Below, piece by piece: positions 14,978 through 22,555 of a DNA stretch of 24,373 nucleotides. The position numbers and the translations under genes were made by a program. The stretch covers positions 1-24,373 of the forward strand of contig CAZNNH010000084.1 in NCBI GenBank assembly GCA_964574335.1. The letters are read 5' to 3'. The notes beneath the pieces were generated by a model. The model was given only the letters and a program-made list of their open reading frames with translations. It did no database searches and was not told the origin of the DNA. Source of the DNA: CAZNNH01 sp964574335 (GTDB lineage Bacteria > Acidobacteriota > Vicinamibacteria > Fen-336). How positions within the stretch are numbered: position 1 is the first letter of the stretch; each line of letters starts with the position of its first letter.

Positions 14978-16096
14978 CTATCTCTCTCGGATCGCCTTGA
15001 CGATGGCGGCCTCGTGATCGGCCCCGAGGGTACGCTTGACCGCCAGCAGCTCCGCGTAGAGCAGCTCGTTCAGCGCGTCCACCAGCGCGTCTCTCCGGCT
15101 CTCCTCGGCGAGCCGGTTGAGGTTGAGCTCGAGCACGCCGTCGTCGAGGGTCCCGTCCTTTCGAAGCTCGACACCGGCGAAGACCTCCCTGCGGCTCTCA
15201 CGCAGCCCACCCAGGTACTTCTCCAGCACGTTCTCGGCGATCGGCCCCACCTCGCGCACCATGTAGCGGAAGACGTAGCCGTACATCTGGTTGAAGGACG
15301 TGAGCACCGAATGCACGGAGTCCTCCGGCACGAAGTCCTGGTCGAGGGTGTGGACCTTGCGACCCTTGACGCGCAGAAGCCCGGTGGAGAGCAGCGAGTA
15401 GAGGACCTTCAGGGTCTCGGCGTCGCCGATCTCGCTCTCGCGGCACAGGTCGAGAACGCTGAGCTCGGCGTCCACGAGCTGGAGCACGTGCGTCTCGTAG
15501 GCCTCGAGGCTCACCTCGGCCGGAGCCGCCATCGCCTCCAGCACCAGCGCCCCTTCCGGGAAATGGGCCTGGACCGGTCCGGATGAGTCCACCTTGCGCA
15601 GCCCGGCCAGGACCAGCTCTCGGATGTCGAGGTCGACGGTGATCTTCTCCTTCTCCGGCGCCTTCGACTCCTCGAACTGGAACTGCCCGTCCTCCCAGTG
15701 GAAGATGCTGTAGACGATCTCGCGGACCTGGAACTGCACCCCTTCCCACAGGTCCTTTGGCGACAGCGCGCCCATCTCGACCAGCACCCGTCCCTGCCGC
15801 TTGCCCTTGGAGATCGCCTTGATGGAGGACTCGTACTCCTCCACCGTGATCTTGCCCTCACGCAGCAGGATCTCGCCGAGCCGGTCGTTGGGGAGGTTGC
15901 TCGACGCGAAGACCACCCGGCCTCCGCGGATGTATATCGACTTGCGGGCTCCGCCCGAGACGACGGTCAGGATCCCGGTGGCGCTGGACTCACGCAGGAA
16001 GGCCAGCATCTCCGGTAGCGGGAGCTTCGACAGCTCCCCCTTGAAGCCCTCCGGGACCGCGTACGGCTGCAGGCGCTTCGGGACCTCGACCTTCAT
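14978..16096 (-). CDS. DUF4388 (PATAN) domain protein
   Basis: Residues about 17-110 match the DUF4388/PATAN domain, named after cyanobacterial PatA: FKGELSKLPLPEMLAFLRES, TGILTV, the KSIYIRGGRVVFASSN strand and LGEILLREGKI. A second segment (WEGVQFQVREIVYSIFHWEDGQFQFEE, near 117-143) is also typical of these proteins. The remaining part to residue 372 is mostly helical, may include a winged-helix-like piece (LDLCRESEIGDAETLKVLYSLLSTGLL), and has no signal peptide or membrane segment. PATAN proteins occur in signalling and motility networks as adaptor modules, but the partner here is unknown. GGAG lies five bases before the ATG at 16096. The leader contains a 12-bp direct repeat. Confidence 0.85.
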   Translation of the reverse strand: MKVEVPKRLQPYAVPEGFKGELSKLPLPEMLAFLRESSATGILTVVSGGARKSIYIRGGRVVFASSNLPNDRLGEILLREGKITVEEYESSIKAISKGKRQGRVLVEMGALSPKDLWEGVQFQVREIVYSIFHWEDGQFQFEESKAPEKEKITVDLDIRELVLAGLRKVDSSGPVQAHFPEGALVLEAMAAPAEVSLEAYETHVLQLVDAELSVLDLCRESEIGDAETLKVLYSLLSTGLLRVKGRKVHTLDQDFVPEDSVHSVLTSFNQMYGYVFRYMVREVGPIAENVLEKYLGGLRESRREVFAGVELRKDGTLDDGVLELNLNRLAEESRRDALVDALNELLYAELLAVKRTLGADHEAAIVKAIRER

Positions 16097-16107
16097 CCGA
16101 TCTCCGG

Positions 16108-16137
16108 GACTCGTCGGATCTTCAAGACTCGTCGGAT
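16108..16137. repeat. 12-bp direct repeat upstream of the DUF4388 gene
   Basis: GACTCGTCGGAT occurs at 16108-16119 and again at 16126-16137, an 18-base period with six bases (cttcaa) between the copies. It fills the space between the spoIID-like stop codon and the DUF4388 Shine-Dalgarno. It could be a paired operator or a small slippage duplication. Confidence 0.7.
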
Positions 16138-16138
16138 T

Positions 16139-18265
16139 TTACGGAAGCCGGCCTGAGTCTGTCAAAGATCCCGCCGAGATATCGGAGATGAAGGCGAGCC
16201 GGATCCCGGTGTAGTAGTGGCGGAGGATCTCCTCGTAGGACTTGCCGGCCCGCGCCATCCCGTACGCGCCCACCTGGCACAAGCCCACGCCATGGCCCCA
16301 TCCCTTGCCCGTGAAGACGAAGCGTCTGACCGCTCCGGAGGCGTCCCGCTCGCGCTCGAGCACGAAGAGGTTCTCCCTCAGGCCCAGCCCGCGGCGGATC
16401 TCGAGTCCGTGCAGCAGCCGCTCGCCCTGGTCCCCCACCACCCGCAGCTCTACCACCCGCCCCGAGCTGCCGATCCGCAGCGGCTCGATGTCCCGGATCC
16501 GCCCCACGCTCCCATACCGGGCCAGGCTCTGGCCCAGCTCTTCGGGGGTCTTGCGGACCTGCCAGCGGTAGTAGCGGGAGCCGTGATCGGCGGCCACACC
16601 GAGGCGGCTGTGAAGGGCCTCGAGCAACACCACCTGGCCCTGGCGGAGAACGAAGCGGACGTCGTCACCGGACACCAGGGCGAGCCGAGAGACCGCCGAC
16701 CGGCTGCCGTCGAGGCCCCGGTAGAGGAGCACCCGCGGGTCGATCGGGTAGGCCTCCTCGGCCTCGTCCCGGAGGACCACCAGCCGCGCCTGCGAGAGGC
16801 CGCGGAAGCGTCCGACCAACAGGCCGGGGGGCTCTTCGCCGACGGCGATCCGTGCCAGCAGCTCGAGGGCTTCGGCGACGCTGAGCGGCTCCGATGGCCT
16901 GAGCCGGCCATCGGCGGTGGGGGTCAGGACCCCTTCCGAGACCAGAAGCGCCGCCGCCAGCCGTTCATCGGTGACCTCGAACCCGTCCCGATCCTCCACC
17001 TGGAGCAGGAACTCGGGGTCGCCGGGTGCCAGCAGACGCTCCGCCCGGTATCTCCAGCACAGATCCCCCACCAGGAAGTCGAAGTAGCCGGCTCTCCGCA
17101 GGAGCGACCCACGCGGCGTGACCGAGCAGCCCCTGCGCCCCAGGCCGGCCAGCAGCCGCGTGGTCCAATCCTGGAGCTTCTCGGCAGGCGCCGGCGCGTC
17201 CACGGCCACGGCGTCGCGCGACTCCTTCCCGATCACGTCAAGGGCCCACAGCAGCCCCCGGCTGTACGGGACGCCGGCCCGCGTCTGGCTGCTCACGTTC
17301 CCCCAGGCGGAGCGCTCCGGCACACACGCCACCCCTTTCAGGTACGGGGCAGGCTCGCCCGGGAAGATGTTCCTGCCGTCCTCGGTGTGCCCTCCGCAGG
17401 TCGACGTGTAGAAGGCGGCGATCGGGCGGCCGCCGTACACAGCGATCTGCCCGCGGGTCTCCGCGATGGCCTGGTCGGAGAACGCCTGCTCGGAGCTGCG
17501 CCCCCGATAGACCTGGCAGGCGGCGGTGGCGCAGAGGTCGTAGCCCTGTCCGGCGAAGTCGCCGAGATGGCGCAGGGCATACGTGCGAGCCGCCACCGCC
17601 TGGGCCTTGTGCGCCTCGATCTCCGGGTAGAGCTCCGGCGAGAGCTCGTTGGGGACCACGCCGCGGAGGTAGTCCTCGAGGCCCACCACGTTGATCACGG
17701 TCAGGGTCCCGGCCTCGTCGGCCCGGACCTCCAGGACGCCGCGATACTCCCGGCCGTCCACCGAGATCTGCTCCGACGGGTCGGCGGGGAGGAACAACAT
17801 CTTGGAGGCCAGCACCCCCGCCTCGAGCAAGCGCAGCCCGTCGGGAGCCGCCGGCCGTACGGTCGCCGCTTGCAGTGGGAGGGCGTCCTTCCAGCCGTCG
17901 TCACCGGCCGGGCGCCAGGCGACGATCCCCGAGTCCGCTCCCACCCACACCCGGGGAGCGTGGGTCGAGATGCCCACCCTCACCATCGGGGGGGTGACGA
18001 GCTGCGCCAGGTCGGGTGCCGTGGGGCCAGCCGGTGCGACCGGCTCCTTGGTAGGGGAGGCCTTGGGAAGCGTTCGACAGCTCGACGCCAACGCCACCAT
18101 GACCGCGATGGCGGCCAGGGCGGGCGGGAGCGGCTGGGGCACCCGCCAACGGAAGGCGGGACCGGGCCCCGGCCGGCGGAACCGCCCCCGGAGGATCTCG
18201 AGTCCCCACTGGGGCGGCCGCACTTGCGCCGCTCGGCGCGCCAGGCTCTTCAAGAGCTCGCTCAC
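16139..18265 (-). CDS. SpoIID/LytB-domain lipoprotein with internal insertion
   Basis: SpoIID-domain proteins are lytic transglycosylases that cleave peptidoglycan stripped of stem peptides; outside spore formers they act in cell-wall turnover or division. The 708-residue product has an N-terminal hydrophobic segment ending in a lipobox-like ALASSC (Cys63), so it is probably a lipoprotein, although the 50 residues before it make the true start uncertain. The first SpoIID half covers about 165-320: VVGLEDYLRGVVPNELSP, with Glu207 at the place of the catalytic Glu, KAQAVAARTYALRH, and STCGGHTED near 288-296. The closing half is at 652-695 (GKGWGHGVGLCQVGAYGMA). Between them is a 300-residue stretch with an SLH-like segment near 429-475. 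The GTG at 18265 has GAGG eight bases upstream. Typical SpoIID proteins are around 350 residues, so this one is about twice as long. Confidence 0.88.
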   Translation of the reverse strand: MSELLKSLARRAAQVRPPQWGLEILRGRFRRPGPGPAFRWRVPQPLPPALAAIAVMVALASSCRTLPKASPTKEPVAPAGPTAPDLAQLVTPPMVRVGISTHAPRVWVGADSGIVAWRPAGDDGWKDALPLQAATVRPAAPDGLRLLEAGVLASKMLFLPADPSEQISVDGREYRGVLEVRADEAGTLTVINVVGLEDYLRGVVPNELSPELYPEIEAHKAQAVAARTYALRHLGDFAGQGYDLCATAACQVYRGRSSEQAFSDQAIAETRGQIAVYGGRPIAAFYTSTCGGHTEDGRNIFPGEPAPYLKGVACVPERSAWGNVSSQTRAGVPYSRGLLWALDVIGKESRDAVAVDAPAPAEKLQDWTTRLLAGLGRRGCSVTPRGSLLRRAGYFDFLVGDLCWRYRAERLLAPGDPEFLLQVEDRDGFEVTDERLAAALLVSEGVLTPTADGRLRPSEPLSVAEALELLARIAVGEEPPGLLVGRFRGLSQARLVVLRDEAEEAYPIDPRVLLYRGLDGSRSAVSRLALVSGDDVRFVLRQGQVVLLEALHSRLGVAADHGSRYYRWQVRKTPEELGQSLARYGSVGRIRDIEPLRIGSSGRVVELRVVGDQGERLLHGLEIRRGLGLRENLFVLERERDASGAVRRFVFTGKGWGHGVGLCQVGAYGMARAGKSYEEILRHYYTGIRLAFISDISAGSLTDSGRLP

Positions 18266-18299
18266 TCGTCACACCTCGAGAACAACACGTACCCCCCAA

Positions 18300-18317
18300 G
18301 CGGCCCGGCCGGGCCGC
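18300..18317. repeat. Perfect 18-bp GC palindrome between tonB-like and spoIID-like genes
   Basis: GCGGCCCGGCCGGGCCGC is its own reverse complement. As RNA it folds into a 7-bp stem with a GGCC loop. It lies in the 77-base gap after the TonB-like stop. No U-run follows on the minus strand, so it may be a processing or stability hairpin rather than a terminator. Confidence 0.6.
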
Positions 18318-18342
18318 GAGCCGAGCTTCACACCAGAAAGAC

Positions 18343-19293
18343 TCAGGAGCCCTCGGCTGGCTTCCCGTAGTAGAAGGTCACCTGCATGGTGACGGAGGAC
18401 GGCCCGTAGTCGGCGGGCAGCTCCATCAGGATGGCTCCCAGAAGGGCGTTGCGAGCCGCGCGATCCAGCGAGGGCGTCCCCGACGAGCTCAGCATCTGGA
18501 GCCCGGCCAGACGGCCGTCGCGCTGCACCGAAAACTCGAACCCCACCTGTCCGCCCCAGCCGATCATGGCCGCCTGGGGCACGATCCAGTTGCGGTAGAC
18601 CTCGTTCTTGAAACGGTTGATCCAGCTCGTGAAGTCCGCCCCGAGGGGATCGAAGAACAGGGGCCCCATCTGCCGCCCGGTGCCGCTCGGGAGCCCCTGT
18701 GGACCGGTCGCCAGCAGCCGGCGGTCGAGCCCACGCAGGGAAGAGGAGATCGATCCCGGGTCGGGCCCGGCAGCGCCGCTCCCGGACCCGGAAGGAGGAT
18801 CCGGCCGTCGTCGGCCGGAGAAGCTCTGACCGTCATTCGGCTCGCGCAGGGTCTGGGGCGGCCCGGCGGCGCCAGCTCCCGAGGCCGAGGCTGACGCCGA
18901 GGGGGGAGGGGTCGGGGCCGGCGTCGGCACCGCATCGCGCCGCCCCTTGGGAACCTTGGTGAGGTCGTCGTCGCGTCGAAGCACCAGCGGCCCCTGGGCG
19001 CGCAGTGGAGACGGGGCTCCAACGCTGATCCGGTCCTTGGACGAGGCTTGCGGCGGCGTCGGCACGGGGCGTGGAGTGGGCACCGCGCGAGGCGCGGGAG
19101 GCCGACGGCCGGCGAGCTCGCGGAGCACCTCGGGGGGTGGCAGGAAGACCCGGGAACGCTCCTCGACGGGCGAGACGGGGACCGGCTCCGCCTTCCGCGC
19201 CGAGGCGAACGGACCGCTGGAAAGGATCGTCACGATCGCCAGATGCACCACCGCCGAGACCAGGAAACCCTGGCGCTGATCTACCCGCTGCAA
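18343..19293 (-). CDS. TonB-like energy transducer / TonB C-terminal domain protein
   Basis: TonB-type proteins span the inner membrane and reach across the periplasm. The 316-residue product has a single N-terminal membrane helix (GFLVSAVVHLAIVTILSS, about residues 9-26), a long Pro/Ala/Ser-rich periplasmic linker with repeated PTP motifs, and a C-terminal domain with FKNEVYRNWIVPQ, VGFEFSVQRDGRLAGL and SSSGTPSLDRAARNAL, as in TonB/TolA-like C-termini. The frame is open to 19401, but I choose the TTG at 19293, which has GAGG five bases before it and begins QRVDQRQGF just ahead of the helix; the upstream stretch is AT-rich and not protein-like. No exbB or exbD is adjacent. The 149-base gap upstream holds two TACAGTG copies about 32 bases apart but no promoter I trust. 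Confidence 0.78.
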   Translation of the reverse strand: MQRVDQRQGFLVSAVVHLAIVTILSSGPFASARKAEPVPVSPVEERSRVFLPPPEVLRELAGRRPPAPRAVPTPRPVPTPPQASSKDRISVGAPSPLRAQGPLVLRRDDDLTKVPKGRRDAVPTPAPTPPPSASASASGAGAAGPPQTLREPNDGQSFSGRRRPDPPSGSGSGAAGPDPGSISSSLRGLDRRLLATGPQGLPSGTGRQMGPLFFDPLGADFTSWINRFKNEVYRNWIVPQAAMIGWGGQVGFEFSVQRDGRLAGLQMLSSSGTPSLDRAARNALLGAILMELPADYGPSSVTMQVTFYYGKPAEGS

Positions 19294-19442
19294 CGGAGCC
19301 TCACGAAAGCTCCCCCCGGAAGGTAAATACGCACTGTAGCACGAAATGGCTTCACGGGCCCACCACTGTATCCAACATCTAGACGGCCGGGGCCCCCGCA
19401 CCCCAATCCCTGGGTGCCGCTGGCCCGCCCGGCCCGCCGGGT

Positions 19443-20375
19443 TCAGCCCATCCGGGACAGGATCTCGTGGGCCAGCGCCAGGGCCCGCCGTCCGTCCGCA
19501 CCCGACACGCGGGGGGCCTTGCGGCAGCGAACCGCGCTCACGAAGGCGGCCAGCTGGCGTCCGAGTGGCTCCTCCTCGGGCGCCGAGAAACGATGGTGGG
19601 AGATCTCGGGGCGACCGCCCTCGCCGGCGACCAGGCGATAGACCTCGGCCTCCCGGGCGGCGAAGTCCAGCGAGAAGTAGGTCTGGGCCGACCAGATCCG
19701 GAACTTGCGCAGCTTCTGGGCCGAGATCCGGCTGGCCGTGAGGTTGGCGATCAGCCCCGAGTCGAAACGGAGGCGGGCGTTGGCGATGTCGAAGCGCGGC
19801 GTCAGCACCGGCACCCCGACGGCGTCCACCTGGACCGCCGGCGAGCCGTCGAGCGCCAGCACGATGTCGAGGTCGTGGATCATCAGGTCCAGCACCACGT
19901 CGATGTCGAGGCTGCGGGGCGAGAACGAGGCCAGCCGGTGCACCTCGATGAAACGCGGCCGCGGCGGCGCCTCGCTGAGCACGTCTGCCGCCGGGTTGAA
20001 GCGCTCGATGTGCCCCACCTGCAGCGTCACCCCACGACGCTCGGCCAGCGCGATCAGGTCGTCGGCCTCCCCGAGCGTGGTGGTCATCGGCTTCTCTACC
20101 AGCACGTGCTTGCCGGCCTCGAGGAAGGCGCGGCAGACGCGGTGATGGTCGACTGTGGGCACCGCCACCGAGACCGCGTCGACCTGCTCCAGCAGGTCGC
20201 GCAGATGGGGGAAGGCTCGGCCACCGTGAAGCCCCGAGACCTCCGTCGCCCGGGCCTGGTCCACGTCGAACACGCCGGCCAGGCTCGCTCCGGGCAAGCC
20301 GGCGTAGACCCGGGCGTGTTGCCGCCCCAGGGCGCCCACCCCGACCACGCCGACCCGAAGCCGCGCCTCAGGCAT
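19443..20375 (-). CDS. Gfo/Idh/MocA-family oxidoreductase, candidate GnnA of lipid A synthesis
   Basis: This NAD(P)-dependent sugar dehydrogenase family has a Rossmann fold. The 310-residue product opens VGVVGVGALGRQHARVYAG, then has VAVPTVDHH, the HVLVEKPMTTTL motif with the catalytic Lys, HIERFNPA and LDLMIHDLDIVLAL with the conserved Asp-His. Its ATG at 20375 lies within the end of lpxI (8-base overlap), and fabZ-lpxA stands just upstream. In Acidithiobacillus ferrooxidans the homologous enzyme GnnA, encoded beside lpxA, oxidises UDP-GlcNAc at C3 so that GnnB can aminate it, giving lipid A with amide-linked chains. The position here fits that role. No GnnB aminotransferase is in the window, so the name is a hypothesis and the family call is firm. 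Confidence 0.9.
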   Translation of the reverse strand: MPEARLRVGVVGVGALGRQHARVYAGLPGASLAGVFDVDQARATEVSGLHGGRAFPHLRDLLEQVDAVSVAVPTVDHHRVCRAFLEAGKHVLVEKPMTTTLGEADDLIALAERRGVTLQVGHIERFNPAADVLSEAPPRPRFIEVHRLASFSPRSLDIDVVLDLMIHDLDIVLALDGSPAVQVDAVGVPVLTPRFDIANARLRFDSGLIANLTASRISAQKLRKFRIWSAQTYFSLDFAAREAEVYRLVAGEGGRPEISHHRFSAPEEEPLGRQLAAFVSAVRCRKAPRVSGADGRRALALAHEILSRMG

Positions 20376-21213
20376 CGGTCCCCCCGCCGCCCGAGCCGCC
20401 GTCGGCGCTGGCGATGCCCCACAGGCAGATCCCGGCCGCGGCCGCGCGCTCCAGAAAGACGGGCCGGTCGATCAGCAGCGTCCGCCCCGCCTCCACCGCC
20501 AGCACCTCCGCCCCTGCCTCGGCCATCGCTGCGATCGTCCCCTCCCCCACCACCGGGACGTCGAAACGCATGTCCTGGCGCGGCTTGGCCACCTTCACCA
20601 CGGTGGCGCCGGGGCCGGCCAGACGCCCCGCCCGGCGGATCACCTCGTCGGTGCCCTCCATCGCCTCGAGCGCCACGGCGGCCCGGTCCTTGACCACCAC
20701 GGTCTGCCCGAGATCCATCGCCGCCAGGTGCCGGGCCACCTTCTCGCCATACTCGAGGTCCTGTCGCTGGGACCGCGAGGGACGGCGCCCGGTCATCGCC
20801 CCCGGGCTGGCCAGGTCCTGCTCCAGGAAGTGGGTCGAGGGAAGCAGCCGGATCCCCTCGCCCTCCAGCACGTCGGCGACGCCGCCGATCAGGCTGTCGG
20901 TGCTCTTCACCGCCAGCCGCGCCAGCACCCCGAGGAGCTTCAGGTCGGGCCGGATGTTCGAGAAGATCCGGCGGTGCTTGACCTGGCCCGCCATCACCGC
21001 CTCGCGGGCGCCGGCGCGGTGCAGCGCCTGGATGCAGCGCCCCAGCTCGCCGAGCCCCACCCACTCGGTGTGATCCACGTGCTCCGCCAGGGACGGGTCG
21101 GCCTCCTCCCGGATCGCGATGGCCACCACTTGGCGGCCGGCGCGCCGGGCCGCCTCCGCCACCAGAAACGGGAAGCGCCCGTTGCCGGCGATCAGGCCCA
21201 GCGGCTCACCCAT
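20368..21213 (-). CDS. lpxI: UDP-2,3-diacylglucosamine pyrophosphatase LpxI
   Basis: LpxI hydrolyses UDP-2,3-diacylglucosamine to lipid X and UMP, replacing LpxH in many non-enteric bacteria. The 281-residue protein begins LGLIAGNGRFPFLVAEAAR, then has GQVKHRRIF near 76-84, KSTDSLIGGVADVLE, the STHFLEQDL segment and KPRQDMRFDVPVVGEGTI near 210-226, with Asp214 and Asp218 in the region of the catalytic Asp known from Caulobacter LpxI. It overlaps the end of fabZ-lpxA by 8 bases and the start of the Gfo/Idh gene by 8, so all three are probably translated together. The C-terminus is glycine-rich (GGSGGGGTDA), which looks like a loose tail. Confidence 0.95.
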   Translation of the reverse strand: MGEPLGLIAGNGRFPFLVAEAARRAGRQVVAIAIREEADPSLAEHVDHTEWVGLGELGRCIQALHRAGAREAVMAGQVKHRRIFSNIRPDLKLLGVLARLAVKSTDSLIGGVADVLEGEGIRLLPSTHFLEQDLASPGAMTGRRPSRSQRQDLEYGEKVARHLAAMDLGQTVVVKDRAAVALEAMEGTDEVIRRAGRLAGPGATVVKVAKPRQDMRFDVPVVGEGTIAAMAEAGAEVLAVEAGRTLLIDRPVFLERAAAAGICLWGIASADGGSGGGGTDA

Positions 21214-22453
21214 CCTCCAGCTCCTGCTGGCGGCGCCGCTTCAGGATCACCCCGCGCTCTGAGGCCCGGATGAAGGCTACCAGGGCGGCCACCTCCACCT
21301 CGAAGGGGCCCTCGGTCTCGAGGCGATGAAGCGCCTCCGAGGTGTTGAGGCGGCTCTGCAGGAGCACCCGATACGCCAGCTTGATGGCGGCGATGGTCGG
21401 CTCTGCAAACCCCCGCCGCTCGAGCCCGATGGTGTTGACGCCGTAGATGCAGGCTCGGTTGCCGACCGTCTTCGAGTAGGGGAGCACGTCCTGGGTGACC
21501 ACGCTGAACCCTCCGATGAAGGCGTGGGTCCCGATGCGGCAGAACTGGTGGACCCCCGAGTAGGCGCCCACGCTGGCATGGTCGGCGACCTCGACGTGAC
21601 CGCCGAGGGTGGCGCCGTGCCCGAGGATGGTGTGGCTGCCGACCGTGCAGTCGTGGGCCACGTGGGCCTGGGCCATCACCAGGTTGTCGGAGCCGAGCCG
21701 CGTCACCCCCCCGCCGCCGGCGGTGCCGGTGTGGATGGTCACGTGCTCCCGGATCGCGTTGCGGTCGCCGATCAGCAGCCGGGTCGGCTCCCCCTTGTAC
21801 TTGAGGTCCTGTGGGCACAGACCCAGGGCGGCAAAAGGAAAGACGTGGTTGCCCCGCCCGAGCTCGGTGACCCCCTCGATCACCACGTGGGAGTCGAGCA
21901 CGGTTCCCGGCCCCAGGCTCACCTTGGGTCCCACCACGCAGTAGGGGCCGATCCGGACCCCCGCCGCCAGCCGGGCGCCCACCGCCACCCGGGCGCTTGG
22001 ATCGATCGCCGGCGGCTCCAGGGTCACGGTCCTGAGCAGCAGCCGGGCCTCGGCCACCCGCTGGTCGCCGCAGTGGACCTCGCCCTTCAGCCGGCAGAGC
22101 TCGCCGCGACGGTGCAGGACCCGCACGTCCAGGCGAAGCTGGTCCCCCGGCACCGCGGGCCGACGGAACTTGGCCTCGTCGATGCCGACCACGTGGACCT
22201 CGACCAGGCGTGGATCGGGGGCGTCGCAGAGCAGCCAGATACCGGCGGCCTGGGCCAGCGACTCCATCAGCAGCACGCCCGGCATCACCGGCTCGCCCGG
22301 AAAATGGCCTTCGAAGAACTCCTCCGAGCCGGTCACGTTCTTGATCGCGACCAGGCCCGCCGCCGGGTCGTGCTCGACCACCCGGTCGACCAGCACGAAG
22401 GGGTACTGACTGGGTATCTGGCGGATCAGCCCGCCTATGTCAATCGGATCCAT
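21206..22453 (-). CDS. fabZ-lpxA: Fused FabZ (3-hydroxyacyl-ACP dehydratase) - LpxA (UDP-GlcNAc acyltransferase)
   Basis: This is one continuous 415-residue frame with two enzymes. Residues 1 to about 142 are FabZ: IPSQYPFVLVDRV, GHFPGEPVMPGVLLMES with catalytic His50 and Glu64, then GIDEAKFRRPAVPGD. Residues from about 148 are LpxA: PSARVAVGARLAAGVRIGPY starts the left-handed beta helix, catalytic His267 lies in AHVAHDCTVG, VHQFCRIG follows, and a helical C-terminus ends the protein (GLERRGF, then ERGVILKRR). LpxA adds a 3-hydroxyacyl chain to UDP-GlcNAc; FabZ dehydrates the same acyl-ACP, so the two compete for substrate. No stop separates them; a GTG near the junction (22027 region) could start LpxA separately. 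The ATG at 22453 is preferred over a TTG two codons upstream. The usual lpxD is absent between skp and fabZ. Confidence 0.93.
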   Translation of the reverse strand: MDPIDIGGLIRQIPSQYPFVLVDRVVEHDPAAGLVAIKNVTGSEEFFEGHFPGEPVMPGVLLMESLAQAAGIWLLCDAPDPRLVEVHVVGIDEAKFRRPAVPGDQLRLDVRVLHRRGELCRLKGEVHCGDQRVAEARLLLRTVTLEPPAIDPSARVAVGARLAAGVRIGPYCVVGPKVSLGPGTVLDSHVVIEGVTELGRGNHVFPFAALGLCPQDLKYKGEPTRLLIGDRNAIREHVTIHTGTAGGGGVTRLGSDNLVMAQAHVAHDCTVGSHTILGHGATLGGHVEVADHASVGAYSGVHQFCRIGTHAFIGGFSVVTQDVLPYSKTVGNRACIYGVNTIGLERRGFAEPTIAAIKLAYRVLLQSRLNTSEALHRLETEGPFEVEVAALVAFIRASERGVILKRRRQQELEDG

Positions 22454-22498
22454 GAGCAAGAACCAGAGGCCGCCCGCGGCAGCCGCCCGCCCGACCGA

Positions 22499-22526
22499 GC
22501 CCCGGGGGCAAGCATCCCCTCGGGGC
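22499..22526. repeat. Strong bulged hairpin between skp and fabZ-lpxA
   Basis: GCCCCG (22499-22504) pairs with CGGGGC (22521-22526), and GGGG (22505-22508) with CCCC (22516-22519). A single unpaired T at 22520 and a 7-base loop complete a 10-bp GC-only stem. No U-run follows on either strand. It probably works as an mRNA stability, processing or attenuation element within the operon. Confidence 0.55.
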
Positions 22527-22555
22527 CGGTTGGACCGAGCCGAGCGGCGCGGCCG

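Noticed and set aside
16217..18370. 717-codon plus-strand open frame opposite the SpoIID gene
   Set aside because: It is antisense to a gene with clear motifs, has low-complexity composition rich in His, Arg, Gly and Pro, and matches no family; long antisense frames are expected at this GC content.
19294..19442. Promoter upstream of the TonB-like gene
   Set aside because: The stretch is AT-richer and has two TACAGTG copies, but no -35 at proper spacing, so I could not support a promoter.
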